From: Myxococcus landrumus
GTDB lineage: Bacteria; Myxococcota; Myxococcia; Myxococcales; Myxococcaceae
Direction: 5' to 3'
Length of the DNA stretch: 64,000 nt
Assembly: GCF_017301635.1 (NCBI RefSeq)
Contig: NZ_CP071091.1
Location: 10,284,501-10,348,500 of the forward strand
The translations under genes and the position numbers were made by a program. This document shows positions 26,146 to 33,636 of the stretch, one piece after another. Under the pieces are notes generated by a model that saw only the letters and a list, made by a program, of their open reading frames with translations, made no database searches and had not been told where the DNA came from. Position 1 is the stretch's first letter. Each line of letters begins with the position of its first letter.

Positions 26146-27972
26146 CTAAGGCGTGAGGTGCTCGCGACGGCGGTGGAGGGAGGGGATTCGGGGCTCTGGC
26201 ATCCGTGAGCGCAGCCACCGTGCAATCAATTCGTCCGCCAGCACTTCCACGTTCATCGCGTCGAAGAAGCGGGAGACAGGCATGTCGACGGAAAGCTCGG
26301 TGCGAATGCGCCCGGTGAGCTCGATGAGCCGGAGCGAGTCGAGCGCGAGCTCCTGAAGCGACTGAAAGGGAATGTCTGGCTCGTGGCCTCCGAGCACCAC
26401 CTGCGCGACGGTGTCTCGCAGGTAGTCTGTCATCAGGCTCCGGCGTTGCTCGGGTGTCGCCGCGCCCAGCGCCGTGAGTACATCCCCTGATGGCGGAAGT
26501 GCCGCCCGCCGGGCGCCGCGCGTGAGCGCCTGTGCCGCGGACTTCGTGCTCGAGGGCTCGCGTCGGCCACGCTCCGGAAGGAAGGCGGAGACCCCCTTCT
26601 CCGGTGTCTTCGTGGCTTGTCTCAGCACTGTCTCGAAGTCGGCGAGCAGCCGCGCCGCCTCCTCGTGCGCGAAGCAGTCGCGGGAGTACTTGAGCGTCCC
26701 GGAGATGACGCCGTCTTCTTCATGCAGCGCGAGGAAGAGGTCGAAGTCGCACGCACCTCCTTCGAGCTCGAGGGGCGTGATGCGCAGGTTCGCGAGCTGG
26801 AACGGATGGCGGGGCGTGTTCTCGAAGGCGAAGAGGACTTGTGACAGCGGCTCTCCGCCCAGGTCGATTCCATCCATGAGCTGGACGGGCAGGTCCTGGT
26901 GGGGAAGGGCTCCCACGACGACCTCTCGCACCTGCTCCAGCAACCGCTGAAAACTGGGGTCTCGCCGCAGGTCGGCGGGGAGCACCAGCAGGTTGACGAA
27001 GTAGCCCACCAGGTGCTCGGTCTCCGCCTGCGGCCGGTTGGCGATGGGGCTGCACACGAAGTGCTGCTCCTGTCCTCCAGAGTACCGGTGGAGCAGCAGG
27101 TGGAACGCGGCGAGCAACACCATGTGCACCGTGGCGCCTGCCTCGCGGGAGAACTGGAGGACCGCTCGGGAGAGCTCCGGCGGGAAGCGGAGGGATAATC
27201 GCTCCAGCTTGCGCGTGCCGGACGCGGAGGTATTCCCAGTCCTCGGGCGAGAGGTGAGCCTGGGCCCCTGGAGCCGCTCCTTCAGCCGCTCCCGCCAGTA
27301 CGTTCGCAGCTCCTCGCTGCAAGGGCCTCTCAGCCATGCGCGTTGCCAGCGTGCGTGGTCCGTGCAGTGGACCTCCCGCGCGGGCAGCGGGGATTCGAGG
27401 CCCTGCTGGAACGCGGCGTAGAGCTCCGAGAGGTCCCGGAAGAGCACGTCCAGGGACTCGTCGTCGCAGATGATGCGGTGGACGCAGAGCATCAGCACGT
27501 GCTCCTGCGCGTCCAGGACGAAGAGCACCGCGCGGAACAACATGTCCCGCTGCAGGTCGAACGCGCGCCAGGCCTCCTGCTGAAGGGCCTCTCGCATCGC
27601 GATCTCCCGCTCCTCGAGCGTGGACACCTCGTCGCGAAGGCTCACGGTGGGAAACACGAAGGCCCCAGGGGCGCGGACGTACTGGACCACCTGTCCCCGG
27701 CTGGAGGTGAACGATGTGCGCAGGGCCTCGTGCCGATGCTCCAGGGCCTCCAGCGTCAGGCGCAGGGCGCGCCAGTCCAGGGGCCCCGACAGGCGGAAGG
27801 CCACGGGCAGGTGGTACGCCGAGCCTCCCGGATTGGCCTGGTCCAGGTACCACAGGCGCTCTTGCTGAAAGGACACAGGGGAGGTCTCGGCGCGCGGGTG
27901 CTTCACCAACGGCGGGGCCGCCGAGCGCAGCGTGCGCAGGCGCTGGAAGGCTCTCCAGATGTCCGGATGCAT
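26146..27972 (-). CDS. Condensation-carrier (C-PCP) NRPS didomain with altered HHxxxDG motif
   Basis: The product has 608 residues. A condensation domain covers about 25-450 (VSFQQERLWYLDQ as C1-like; DHARWQRAWL; GYFVNLLVLPADLR as C5-like; HQDLPVQLM). The catalytic C3 motif reads HRIICDDES near residue 164 instead of HHxxxDGxS: the second His, the catalytic one, is Arg, and Gly is Asp. A linker follows, then a carrier domain (about 515-590) with ELALDSLRLIEL, whose Ser takes phosphopantetheine. There is no adenylation domain, so the carrier must be loaded in trans. The start ATG overlaps the stop of the upstream carrier gene (TGATG), indicating translational coupling. It probably receives the pyrrolyl or prolyl group from the free-standing carrier, or acts as a scaffold. 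With the His lost, normal amide formation is doubtful. Confidence 0.85.
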   Translation of the reverse strand: MHPDIWRAFQRLRTLRSAAPPLVKHPRAETSPVSFQQERLWYLDQANPGGSAYHLPVAFRLSGPLDWRALRLTLEALEHRHEALRTSFTSSRGQVVQYVRAPGAFVFPTVSLRDEVSTLEEREIAMREALQQEAWRAFDLQRDMLFRAVLFVLDAQEHVLMLCVHRIICDDESLDVLFRDLSELYAAFQQGLESPLPAREVHCTDHARWQRAWLRGPCSEELRTYWRERLKERLQGPRLTSRPRTGNTSASGTRKLERLSLRFPPELSRAVLQFSREAGATVHMVLLAAFHLLLHRYSGGQEQHFVCSPIANRPQAETEHLVGYFVNLLVLPADLRRDPSFQRLLEQVREVVVGALPHQDLPVQLMDGIDLGGEPLSQVLFAFENTPRHPFQLANLRITPLELEGGACDFDLFLALHEEDGVISGTLKYSRDCFAHEEAARLLADFETVLRQATKTPEKGVSAFLPERGRREPSSTKSAAQALTRGARRAALPPSGDVLTALGAATPEQRRSLMTDYLRDTVAQVVLGGHEPDIPFQSLQELALDSLRLIELTGRIRTELSVDMPVSRFFDAMNVEVLADELIARWLRSRMPEPRIPSLHRRREHLTP

Positions 27973-28271
27973 CAGGCGGACTCCCGTTCGCCGGAACAGT
28001 GCAGCCGGGAGTAGGTGAAGGTCCGGATGGCGCGCAGGCTGCGGAAGTTCTCCATCGCGATGTCGGCGGGGGTGACGGAAATCTCGAACCGCTGCTCGAG
28101 GAAGTTCACCAGCCGGAAGATGCCCATCGAGTCGATGATTCCGCGGGTGATGAGGCTGTTGTCCTCGCCCAGCTCCGGCCCCTTGCTTCGATAGAGGAAC
28201 TCCTTCTCGATGTGCGCGCGGATGATTTGGCCGACCTGCTCCTCGGTGTAGCTCGTCACGGGTTCTTTCAC
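27972..28271 (-). CDS. Stand-alone peptidyl carrier protein (PltL/RedO type)
   Basis: The product has 99 residues with a GTG start, preceded by CGGAG nine to ten bases upstream. It is a carrier fold with GIIDSMGIFRLVNFLEQRF; the Ser of DSM is the phosphopantetheine site. DSMG and the preceding LITRGI resemble free-standing carriers that hold proline while it is oxidised to pyrrole-2-carboxylate (PltL, RedO, CloN5). It lies 40 bases after the adenylation gene and overlaps the C-PCP gene by one base. It should be charged with L-proline by the neighbouring adenylating enzyme and then serve as the substrate for the flavin dehydrogenase. It is cytoplasmic and needs a phosphopantetheinyl transferase, which is not in the window. 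Confidence 0.88.
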   Translation of the reverse strand: MKEPVTSYTEEQVGQIIRAHIEKEFLYRSKGPELGEDNSLITRGIIDSMGIFRLVNFLEQRFEISVTPADIAMENFRSLRAIRTFTYSRLHCSGERESA

Positions 28272-28311
28272 GGACGTGGACTCCGGCGGATGGGTACCTC
28301 GGGGGAATGGC

Positions 28312-29886
28312 TCACACGAGCTGTCGCGCCTGCTCCTGGAGTCGGACCTTGTCCCGCTTGCCAGTGGTGGTCCTCGGCAGGGATTCGCAGGTGTCGATGC
28401 GCGCTGGAATCATGAAGCGAGGCAGGTACTCCTCGCAGTGCCGCCGCAGGTCCTGGGGGCTCACGCTCGCGTTGTCTCGCAGCACCACGAAGGCGCGCAG
28501 TTCGTTGCCGGCGAGCTCGTCTGGCAGCGTCAGCGCGGCGCTCTCCTCGACGTCCGGGTGACGCAAGAGCACCTCTTCGATGGCGCTCAACTCGATGCGC
28601 TGTCCCCGCACCTTGACCTGCTCGTCCCTGCGGCCCAGGAAGCGCATCACGCCGCGCTCGCGCACGACGCGGTCTCCGGTGCGATAGGCGAGGGGATGTC
28701 CCGGGATGGGGCCGAGCACCTGCCGCGTGAGCTCCACCTGTCCCCAGTACCCACTCATCAACGTGGGGCCCGCGACGCACAGCTCGCCTTCTTCTCCGTC
28801 CGCCGCCAGAACGCCGTCATCGCGGACGATGAAGGCCTGGTCGCCGCAGCACACCTGTCCGATGGGCAGCGGCGCGGAGTGGGACAGGTCCGTGAGCGTG
28901 ACGCGATGGAACGTGCAGACGTTCGTCTCGGTGGGGCCGTAGAGGTTGAAGTAGCGAGGCCCGGGGATGGTGGCGGCGAACTCCCGCAGGTACTTGAGCG
29001 GGAAGACCTCTCCCGCGAAGAGCACGGTGCGCAGCCTGGGGAACCGATGCCGTGACAGCTCGCCCCGCGTCACCAGCTGCGTCAGGACCGACGGCACCGA
29101 GTACCAGATGGCGATTTCCCGCGTCGCGATGAAGTCCGCCAGCTCCCGGGGAAAGACAGACAACGACGTGGGAACCAGGACGAGCGCCGCCGAGCCCTTC
29201 GCCGCCGCGAACACATCGAAGACAGACAGGTCGAAGTGGAACGGCGCGTGACTGCTGACATGGTCCCCGGGCTGGACCTCTGCCAGGTTGAAGGCCCACT
29301 CGATGAAGGCGTGCGCCGCGCGGTGGCTGTGCATGACGCCCTTGGGCTGGCCCGTGGAGCCGGATGTGTAGAGGACGTAGGCCAGGTCCTCGGGTGTGGC
29401 CTCGGGCGCGGAAGGCACGGGCTCGGCGGACTTCGCGCGCACGTCCTCCCAGGTCAGTGTGACGGGGACGACTGGATGCAAGGTCGTGGGGCGGGGCTGG
29501 TTCTCCGCGTTCGCATCCACCAGGACCAGGCAGCCCAGGGTCTCCACCTCGCGGAGCGCGTCGAACCAGCCTCGCGTGGTGAGGACTCCCGCGAGCCGGC
29601 AGTCCCGGATGATGAACTTCACCCGCCACTCGGGAGAGGACGGGTCGATGGGGACGTAGGCCGCGCCGGCCTTGAGGATGCCGAACAGGCCCATCACCGC
29701 CTCGAGCGACTTGTCCAGGTGCAGCCCGACGCGCGAGCCATGGCCAATCCCCAGCTCGCGCAGGGCCCTCGCGACCTGGTTGGAGCCTCGGTCCAGTTCC
29801 TCGTAGGAGCACAGCCGCGTCCCGTCGATGACGGCCGTCTGGCGAGGGGTGGACCTGGCGCTTTCAGAGAGATACTGAAACAACAT
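28312..29886 (-). CDS. L-prolyl-AMP ligase (stand-alone adenylation enzyme, PltF/RedM type)
   Basis: The product has 524 residues. It activates an amino acid with ATP and loads it on the carrier protein. Motifs: A3 YTSGSTGQPKG, A5 NLYGPTETN, A7 YRTGDRV, A8 GRRDEQVKVRGQRIEL, A10 TTTGKRDKVRL (invariant Lys). Reading the substrate pocket by alignment to GrsA gives D-L-F-Y-L-A-L-V-C-K, which is one change from the code known for proline in PltF and RedM (DLLYLALVCK). No condensation or carrier domain is attached. The ribosome site GGAG lies nine bases upstream of the ATG. It follows the dehydrogenase gene by 15 bases, so the two form a tight unit with the carrier. The substrate call is strong because three independent genes agree. 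Confidence 0.93.
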   Translation of the reverse strand: MLFQYLSESARSTPRQTAVIDGTRLCSYEELDRGSNQVARALRELGIGHGSRVGLHLDKSLEAVMGLFGILKAGAAYVPIDPSSPEWRVKFIIRDCRLAGVLTTRGWFDALREVETLGCLVLVDANAENQPRPTTLHPVVPVTLTWEDVRAKSAEPVPSAPEATPEDLAYVLYTSGSTGQPKGVMHSHRAAHAFIEWAFNLAEVQPGDHVSSHAPFHFDLSVFDVFAAAKGSAALVLVPTSLSVFPRELADFIATREIAIWYSVPSVLTQLVTRGELSRHRFPRLRTVLFAGEVFPLKYLREFAATIPGPRYFNLYGPTETNVCTFHRVTLTDLSHSAPLPIGQVCCGDQAFIVRDDGVLAADGEEGELCVAGPTLMSGYWGQVELTRQVLGPIPGHPLAYRTGDRVVRERGVMRFLGRRDEQVKVRGQRIELSAIEEVLLRHPDVEESAALTLPDELAGNELRAFVVLRDNASVSPQDLRRHCEEYLPRFMIPARIDTCESLPRTTTGKRDKVRLQEQARQLV

Positions 29887-29901
29887 GGATGTGTTTCTCC
29901 A

Positions 29902-31047
29902 TCACAGGCCCATGGAGCGGGCCACGAGCTCGCGTTGGAGCTCCGAGGTTCCGGAGAAGATCCGGCTTCCCAATGCGTCGCGCACCTCACGCTCCAGCTC
30001 CGTCTCGGTGAGGTAGCCGAGCCCGCCGTGGAGCTGCACCGCGTCCATGCTCGTCTGCACCCAGGACTCGCTGAGGTGGAGCTTGACGAGCGAGGCTTCG
30101 AACATGGCCGAGCGTCCCTGCTGCTTGAGCCAGGCAAAGCGATACACGAGCCCGCGCGCCGTCTCCAGGCGCAGCTTCATCTCCACGAGCTTGGTGGACA
30201 CGGCCTGGAACCCGCCGATGGACTTGCCGAACTGCTGGCGCTCCCGGGCGCGGCGGATGCAGCGCTCCATGGTCCGCTCCATCGCACCCAGCGCGGGGGC
30301 GAGGACGAGGCCACGCTCGTATTCCATCATCTGCGAGAACAGCGTCAGGCCCGCGCCTTCTTCGCCCAGGCGGCTGGAGGCGGGGAGCTCACACGCCTCG
30401 AACCGCACTTCGCCCATGCTCGCCGTCCGCATCCCCATCCTGGGACCGGCGTGTTCGATGTGCAGCCCCGGCAGCCCCTTCTCCACGATGAAGGCGGTGA
30501 GCCCTTCACGCCCTCGTGAGGCATCCACCGTGGCGAAGACAATCAGCACGTCCGCCACGGGGCCGTTGGTGACGAAGGCCTTGCGTCCCTGGAGGACGTA
30601 GGTGTCGCCCTTGCGCGTGGCGGTCGTCTGGAGCGCGGCGACATCCGAGCCCGCCTCGGGCTCCGTCATCGCATGGCCTCCCAGGAGCTTCCCGCGCGCG
30701 AGCCCCGGCAGATACCGCTCCCGCTGCGCCTCCTTGCCGAACAGCAGGATGGGCAGGGTGCAGGCCCACAGGTGCGCGCCCAGGGCGAAGAGCAGCCCGT
30801 TGTCGGCGCAGGCGTAGCCCAGGCCCTCCATCGCGTGCGCGGTGACGGACAGCGAGAGCTCGCTGCCTCCGTACCGGCGGGGAATGGGGAAGCCCGCGGC
30901 GCCGAAGCTCGCGAGCCGCTGCCAGCCTTCTTGATTGAAGTCGCCCCGCGCATCCAGGGAGACCAGGTCGAAGGCGAGCCGCTCTCGGGCGAAAGCGACC
31001 GCCGCCGTCTTCATCCGACGCTCGTCGGGGGTCCACGCGAAATCCAT
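29902..31047 (-). CDS. Prolyl-carrier-protein dehydrogenase (acyl-CoA dehydrogenase fold, PltE/RedW type)
   Basis: The product has 381 residues, full length for the family. N-terminal helices begin MDFAWTPDERRM. The middle beta domain has AMTEPEAGSDVAAL, GRKAFVTNGP and ADVLIVFATVD (FAD and substrate side). The C-terminal helical domain has RQQFGKSIGGFQAVSTKL and QLHGGLGYLTETELER, then SRIFSGTSELQRELVA. In PltE, RedW and CloN3 this fold oxidises carrier-bound L-proline by four electrons to pyrrole-2-carboxyl thioester. The context (proline ligase, carrier) supports the same role here rather than fatty acid oxidation. It is the first gene of the minus-strand operon, facing the ECF genes across a 352-base gap that must hold its promoter. 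Confidence 0.9.
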   Translation of the reverse strand: MDFAWTPDERRMKTAAVAFARERLAFDLVSLDARGDFNQEGWQRLASFGAAGFPIPRRYGGSELSLSVTAHAMEGLGYACADNGLLFALGAHLWACTLPILLFGKEAQRERYLPGLARGKLLGGHAMTEPEAGSDVAALQTTATRKGDTYVLQGRKAFVTNGPVADVLIVFATVDASRGREGLTAFIVEKGLPGLHIEHAGPRMGMRTASMGEVRFEACELPASSRLGEEGAGLTLFSQMMEYERGLVLAPALGAMERTMERCIRRARERQQFGKSIGGFQAVSTKLVEMKLRLETARGLVYRFAWLKQQGRSAMFEASLVKLHLSESWVQTSMDAVQLHGGLGYLTETELEREVRDALGSRIFSGTSELQRELVARSMGL

Positions 31048-31399
31048 GCTGGGTTCAGCCTCCGCTTCCCGTGACGGCCTTCACCATCACTGTCGAATGG
31101 GAAGGAACCAATGGAATACATTTTGTGGTATCGCGAAGATGCTTGTTGTTGACTTGAAAGCGAGGATGAACCCATGGACAGGGAATGTCGTTCGTCCCTC
31201 GGTCCCGGGCGTGAGGCTCTTTCAGGACAATGAAAACCGCGATTCATTCCGAGTCTGAGAATTCGATGAGGCTGCACAGGAATTCGCAGCCGGCATGACA
31301 TCCCGGCCGTGTTCATGGGCACGGAGACCGCGTCCGTCCATGTAAGTGTGGCTTCCTTGATGTTCGCTTGGCGTGTGGGTACGTTCATCCACACAACGC
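31048..31399. promoter_or_regulatory. Divergent intergenic region between pyrrole operon and ECF transporter
   Basis: These 352 bases are visibly richer in A and T than their flanks and contain no credible gene, so they must carry promoters for both directions. TTGACT at 31149-31154 could be a plus-strand -35 box, but no matching -10 is found. The clearest element is an inverted repeat GTGTGG (31373-31378) and CCACAC (31389-31394), just before the ecfA ATG; it could be an operator or an mRNA hairpin covering the start. Confidence 0.5.
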
Positions 31400-32905
31400 A
31401 TGGCGCCCGTGGTCCAGATAGAGGGGGTCTCCTTCCGCTACCAGCATGGCGACGGCGATGGCTTGGATGACGTTTCGCTGACCCTGGAGCCCGGTGAGCT
31501 GGCGGTGGTGGTGGGTGCGAGTGGTTGTGGAAAGACGACCCTCACGCGGGTCGTCAATGGCCTGGTGCCCCGGTTCTTCGAGGGGAAGCTCCAGGGCACG
31601 GTCCGCATCAATGGCCAGGAGGTGAACGGGTGGTCCATCGGGCAGATTGGCCAGCAGGTGGGGAGTGTTTTCCAGGACCCTCGTTCTCAATTCTTCACCA
31701 CGTCCGCGACGTCGGAAGTCGCCTTCGCCTCGGAGCACTTCGGCGTCCCCACCGACGTGATGAAGGAGCGGGTGGACGAGGCCTTCGAGCGGCTGGGCAT
31801 CCACTCCCTGCGCGGACGGAGCGTCTTCGAGCTGTCGACGGGGGAGCGGCAGAAGGTGGCGCTCGCGTCGGCGTATGCGATGCGGCCGAGTGTCTACGTG
31901 CTCGATGAGCCCTCGGCGAACCTGGACCCGCAGGCGACGCGTCACCTGGGGCTCATCATCGACATGCTGCGCAAGGACGGGGCGGTGGTCCTGGTCGCGG
32001 AGCACCGGCTGTACTACCTGGCGGGCATCCTCGATAAGCTCATCCACATGCGGCAGGGGCGAATCGTGGAGGTCTTCGAGCGCGCGGCCTTGCATTCGCT
32101 GCCATCGTCCGCGCTGGACGCGCGCGGGCTGCGTCAGGTGGACCTCAGCCACGCGAGGCTGGGTGCGCTGCCTCCGGTGCGGCGGGATGACATCTACTTC
32201 CAGAGCCATGACGTCTCGCTGGCCTTCGGCGAGCGGGTGGTGCTGAACGGCGTCACCGCCCAGGCCTCGCGCGGCGAGGTGGTGGGCCTCATCGGCCGGA
32301 ACGGCTCGGGCAAGACGACCTTCGCGCGCGTGGCCACGGGGCTGCTGGAGCAGCGCACGGGCCGCATCCGCCACGCCTACAAGGTGGTCTCCGCGAAGCA
32401 GCGGCGGGCCGCTTCGTTCTTCGTGCTCCAGGACGCGGACTATCAGCTCTACACCGAGTCCGTCCTAGACGAGCTGCTGCTCGGCCTGCCAGACACGGCC
32501 TCGACGCGGCGGCGGGCAATGGAGACGCTGGCGCGCTTCGACATCGAGCGGCTGGCGTCGCGGCATCCCCAGTCCCTCTCGGGAGGGCAGAAGCAGCGCC
32601 TGACGATTGCCGTGGCCGCGATGCGCCGCGCGGACGTCCTCTTCCTGGACGAGCCCACCAGCGGCCTCGATGCGACGAACCTCCAACGCGTGGGCGAGGA
32701 GATTCGCCTGCTGGCGGACCAGGGGCAGGTGGTGTTCGTCATCTCGCATGACTACGAGCTGCTCGCGCAGTGCTGTCCGCGCATCCTGCGGCTCGAAGGG
32801 GGACGCACCGCCGCCGACTACCTGCTGGATGTCGGCTCCGCCCGACGCTTGCGGATGGACCTGGACCTGCCCTCGGCGCGTGCCCCCTCCTGGGTCTGGG
32901 CATGA
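31400..32905 (+). CDS. ECF transporter ATPase, two nucleotide-binding domains fused (EcfA-EcfA')
   Basis: The product has 501 residues with two complete ABC domains. First: Walker A GASGCGKTT (about 40), signature LSTGERQK, Walker B VYVLDEPSANLD, H-loop EHR. Second: Walker A GRNGSGKTT (about 300), signature LSGGQKQR, Walker B VLFLDEPTSGLD, H-loop SHD. Both sites look catalytically intact. Such fusions power energy-coupling-factor importers of vitamins or metals together with EcfT and a substrate-binding S component. The ATG at 31400 is used; a GTG at 31373 inside the inverted repeat is in frame. The stop overlaps the next start (ATGA), so EcfT is translationally coupled. The substrate cannot be told from this subunit. 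Confidence 0.9.
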   Translation: MAPVVQIEGVSFRYQHGDGDGLDDVSLTLEPGELAVVVGASGCGKTTLTRVVNGLVPRFFEGKLQGTVRINGQEVNGWSIGQIGQQVGSVFQDPRSQFFTTSATSEVAFASEHFGVPTDVMKERVDEAFERLGIHSLRGRSVFELSTGERQKVALASAYAMRPSVYVLDEPSANLDPQATRHLGLIIDMLRKDGAVVLVAEHRLYYLAGILDKLIHMRQGRIVEVFERAALHSLPSSALDARGLRQVDLSHARLGALPPVRRDDIYFQSHDVSLAFGERVVLNGVTAQASRGEVVGLIGRNGSGKTTFARVATGLLEQRTGRIRHAYKVVSAKQRRAASFFVLQDADYQLYTESVLDELLLGLPDTASTRRRAMETLARFDIERLASRHPQSLSGGQKQRLTIAVAAMRRADVLFLDEPTSGLDATNLQRVGEEIRLLADQGQVVFVISHDYELLAQCCPRILRLEGGRTAADYLLDVGSARRLRMDLDLPSARAPSWVWA

Positions 32906-33627
32906 GCGCGACCGAGGCCAACGTCTACGCGGGCCTGGATGCGCGGCTGAAGCTCTTCCAGCTCTTCGTCGTGAGCCTGTGCGCCTTCGTCACGAAGACC
33001 CTCACCGCCCAAATCCTCCTCCTGGAGGTCGTCCTCGTGCTGGGCCTCGTCGCGGGACAGCGGCAGACGGTGGCCCGCTTCCTGTGGATGGCCGTCCCGC
33101 TGGTGCTCTACGTCGTCTTCGGCGGCGCGGGCACGGGCACGTCGATGTGGGTCTTCTTCCTCCGGTTCCTGGCGTTCGCCGTGCTGAAGTTCTCGTCCCC
33201 GGCGCTGCTGGTGCTGTACCTGGTGCGCCTGGAGGACCTGTCCGCGGTCATCCAGGCCCTGGAGCGGCTGCGCTTCCCCCGGCAGGTCACCTTGCCGCTC
33301 GCGGTGGCCATCCGCTTCGTTCCCTCGCTGCAATACGAGTACGCCAGTATCCGGGATGCGATGCGGCTGCGCGGTGTGGCGCCCACGCTGCGGCGCTTCT
33401 ACGCGTATCCCGCGCAGACGCTGGAGCTCACCGTCATCCCGCTGTTGATGCGCGCGGTGCGCATCTCCGAGGAGCTCTCCATCTCCGCCCTCACGCGAGG
33501 CATGGAGCGCGAGGGCGACAAGAGCTGGTACCGGCCGCTCGTCTGGGCGCCGACGGACACCCTGGGCTTCATCGCGACGGCGCTCGTCGGCGCGCTGCTC
33601 TTCGCCGTCGACCACGTCGCGATGTGA
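32902..33627 (+). CDS. EcfT (CbiQ-family) energy-coupling transmembrane protein
   Basis: The product has 241 residues. The start overlaps the ATPase stop by four bases; the longer frame upstream lies inside the ATPase gene. Several hydrophobic helices (residues about 14-100 and near the C-terminus) flank a cytoplasmic helical region. That region carries the two Arg-Gly coupling motifs, DAMRLRGVAP and ALTRGMEREG, that dock in the grooves of the ATPases. It transmits ATP-driven movement to the S component. It is followed, only nine bases beyond its stop, by the end of an opposing gene, so the ECF block is interrupted here. Confidence 0.88.
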   Translation: MSATEANVYAGLDARLKLFQLFVVSLCAFVTKTLTAQILLLEVVLVLGLVAGQRQTVARFLWMAVPLVLYVVFGGAGTGTSMWVFFLRFLAFAVLKFSSPALLVLYLVRLEDLSAVIQALERLRFPRQVTLPLAVAIRFVPSLQYEYASIRDAMRLRGVAPTLRRFYAYPAQTLELTVIPLLMRAVRISEELSISALTRGMEREGDKSWYRPLVWAPTDTLGFIATALVGALLFAVDHVAM

Positions 33628-33636
33628 GCCTGTCCG

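Noticed and set aside
24878..26149. Plus-strand 423-codon frame over the MDR gene
   Set aside because: It is an antisense shadow; the minus strand encodes a recognisable oxidoreductase with a proper start and operon context.
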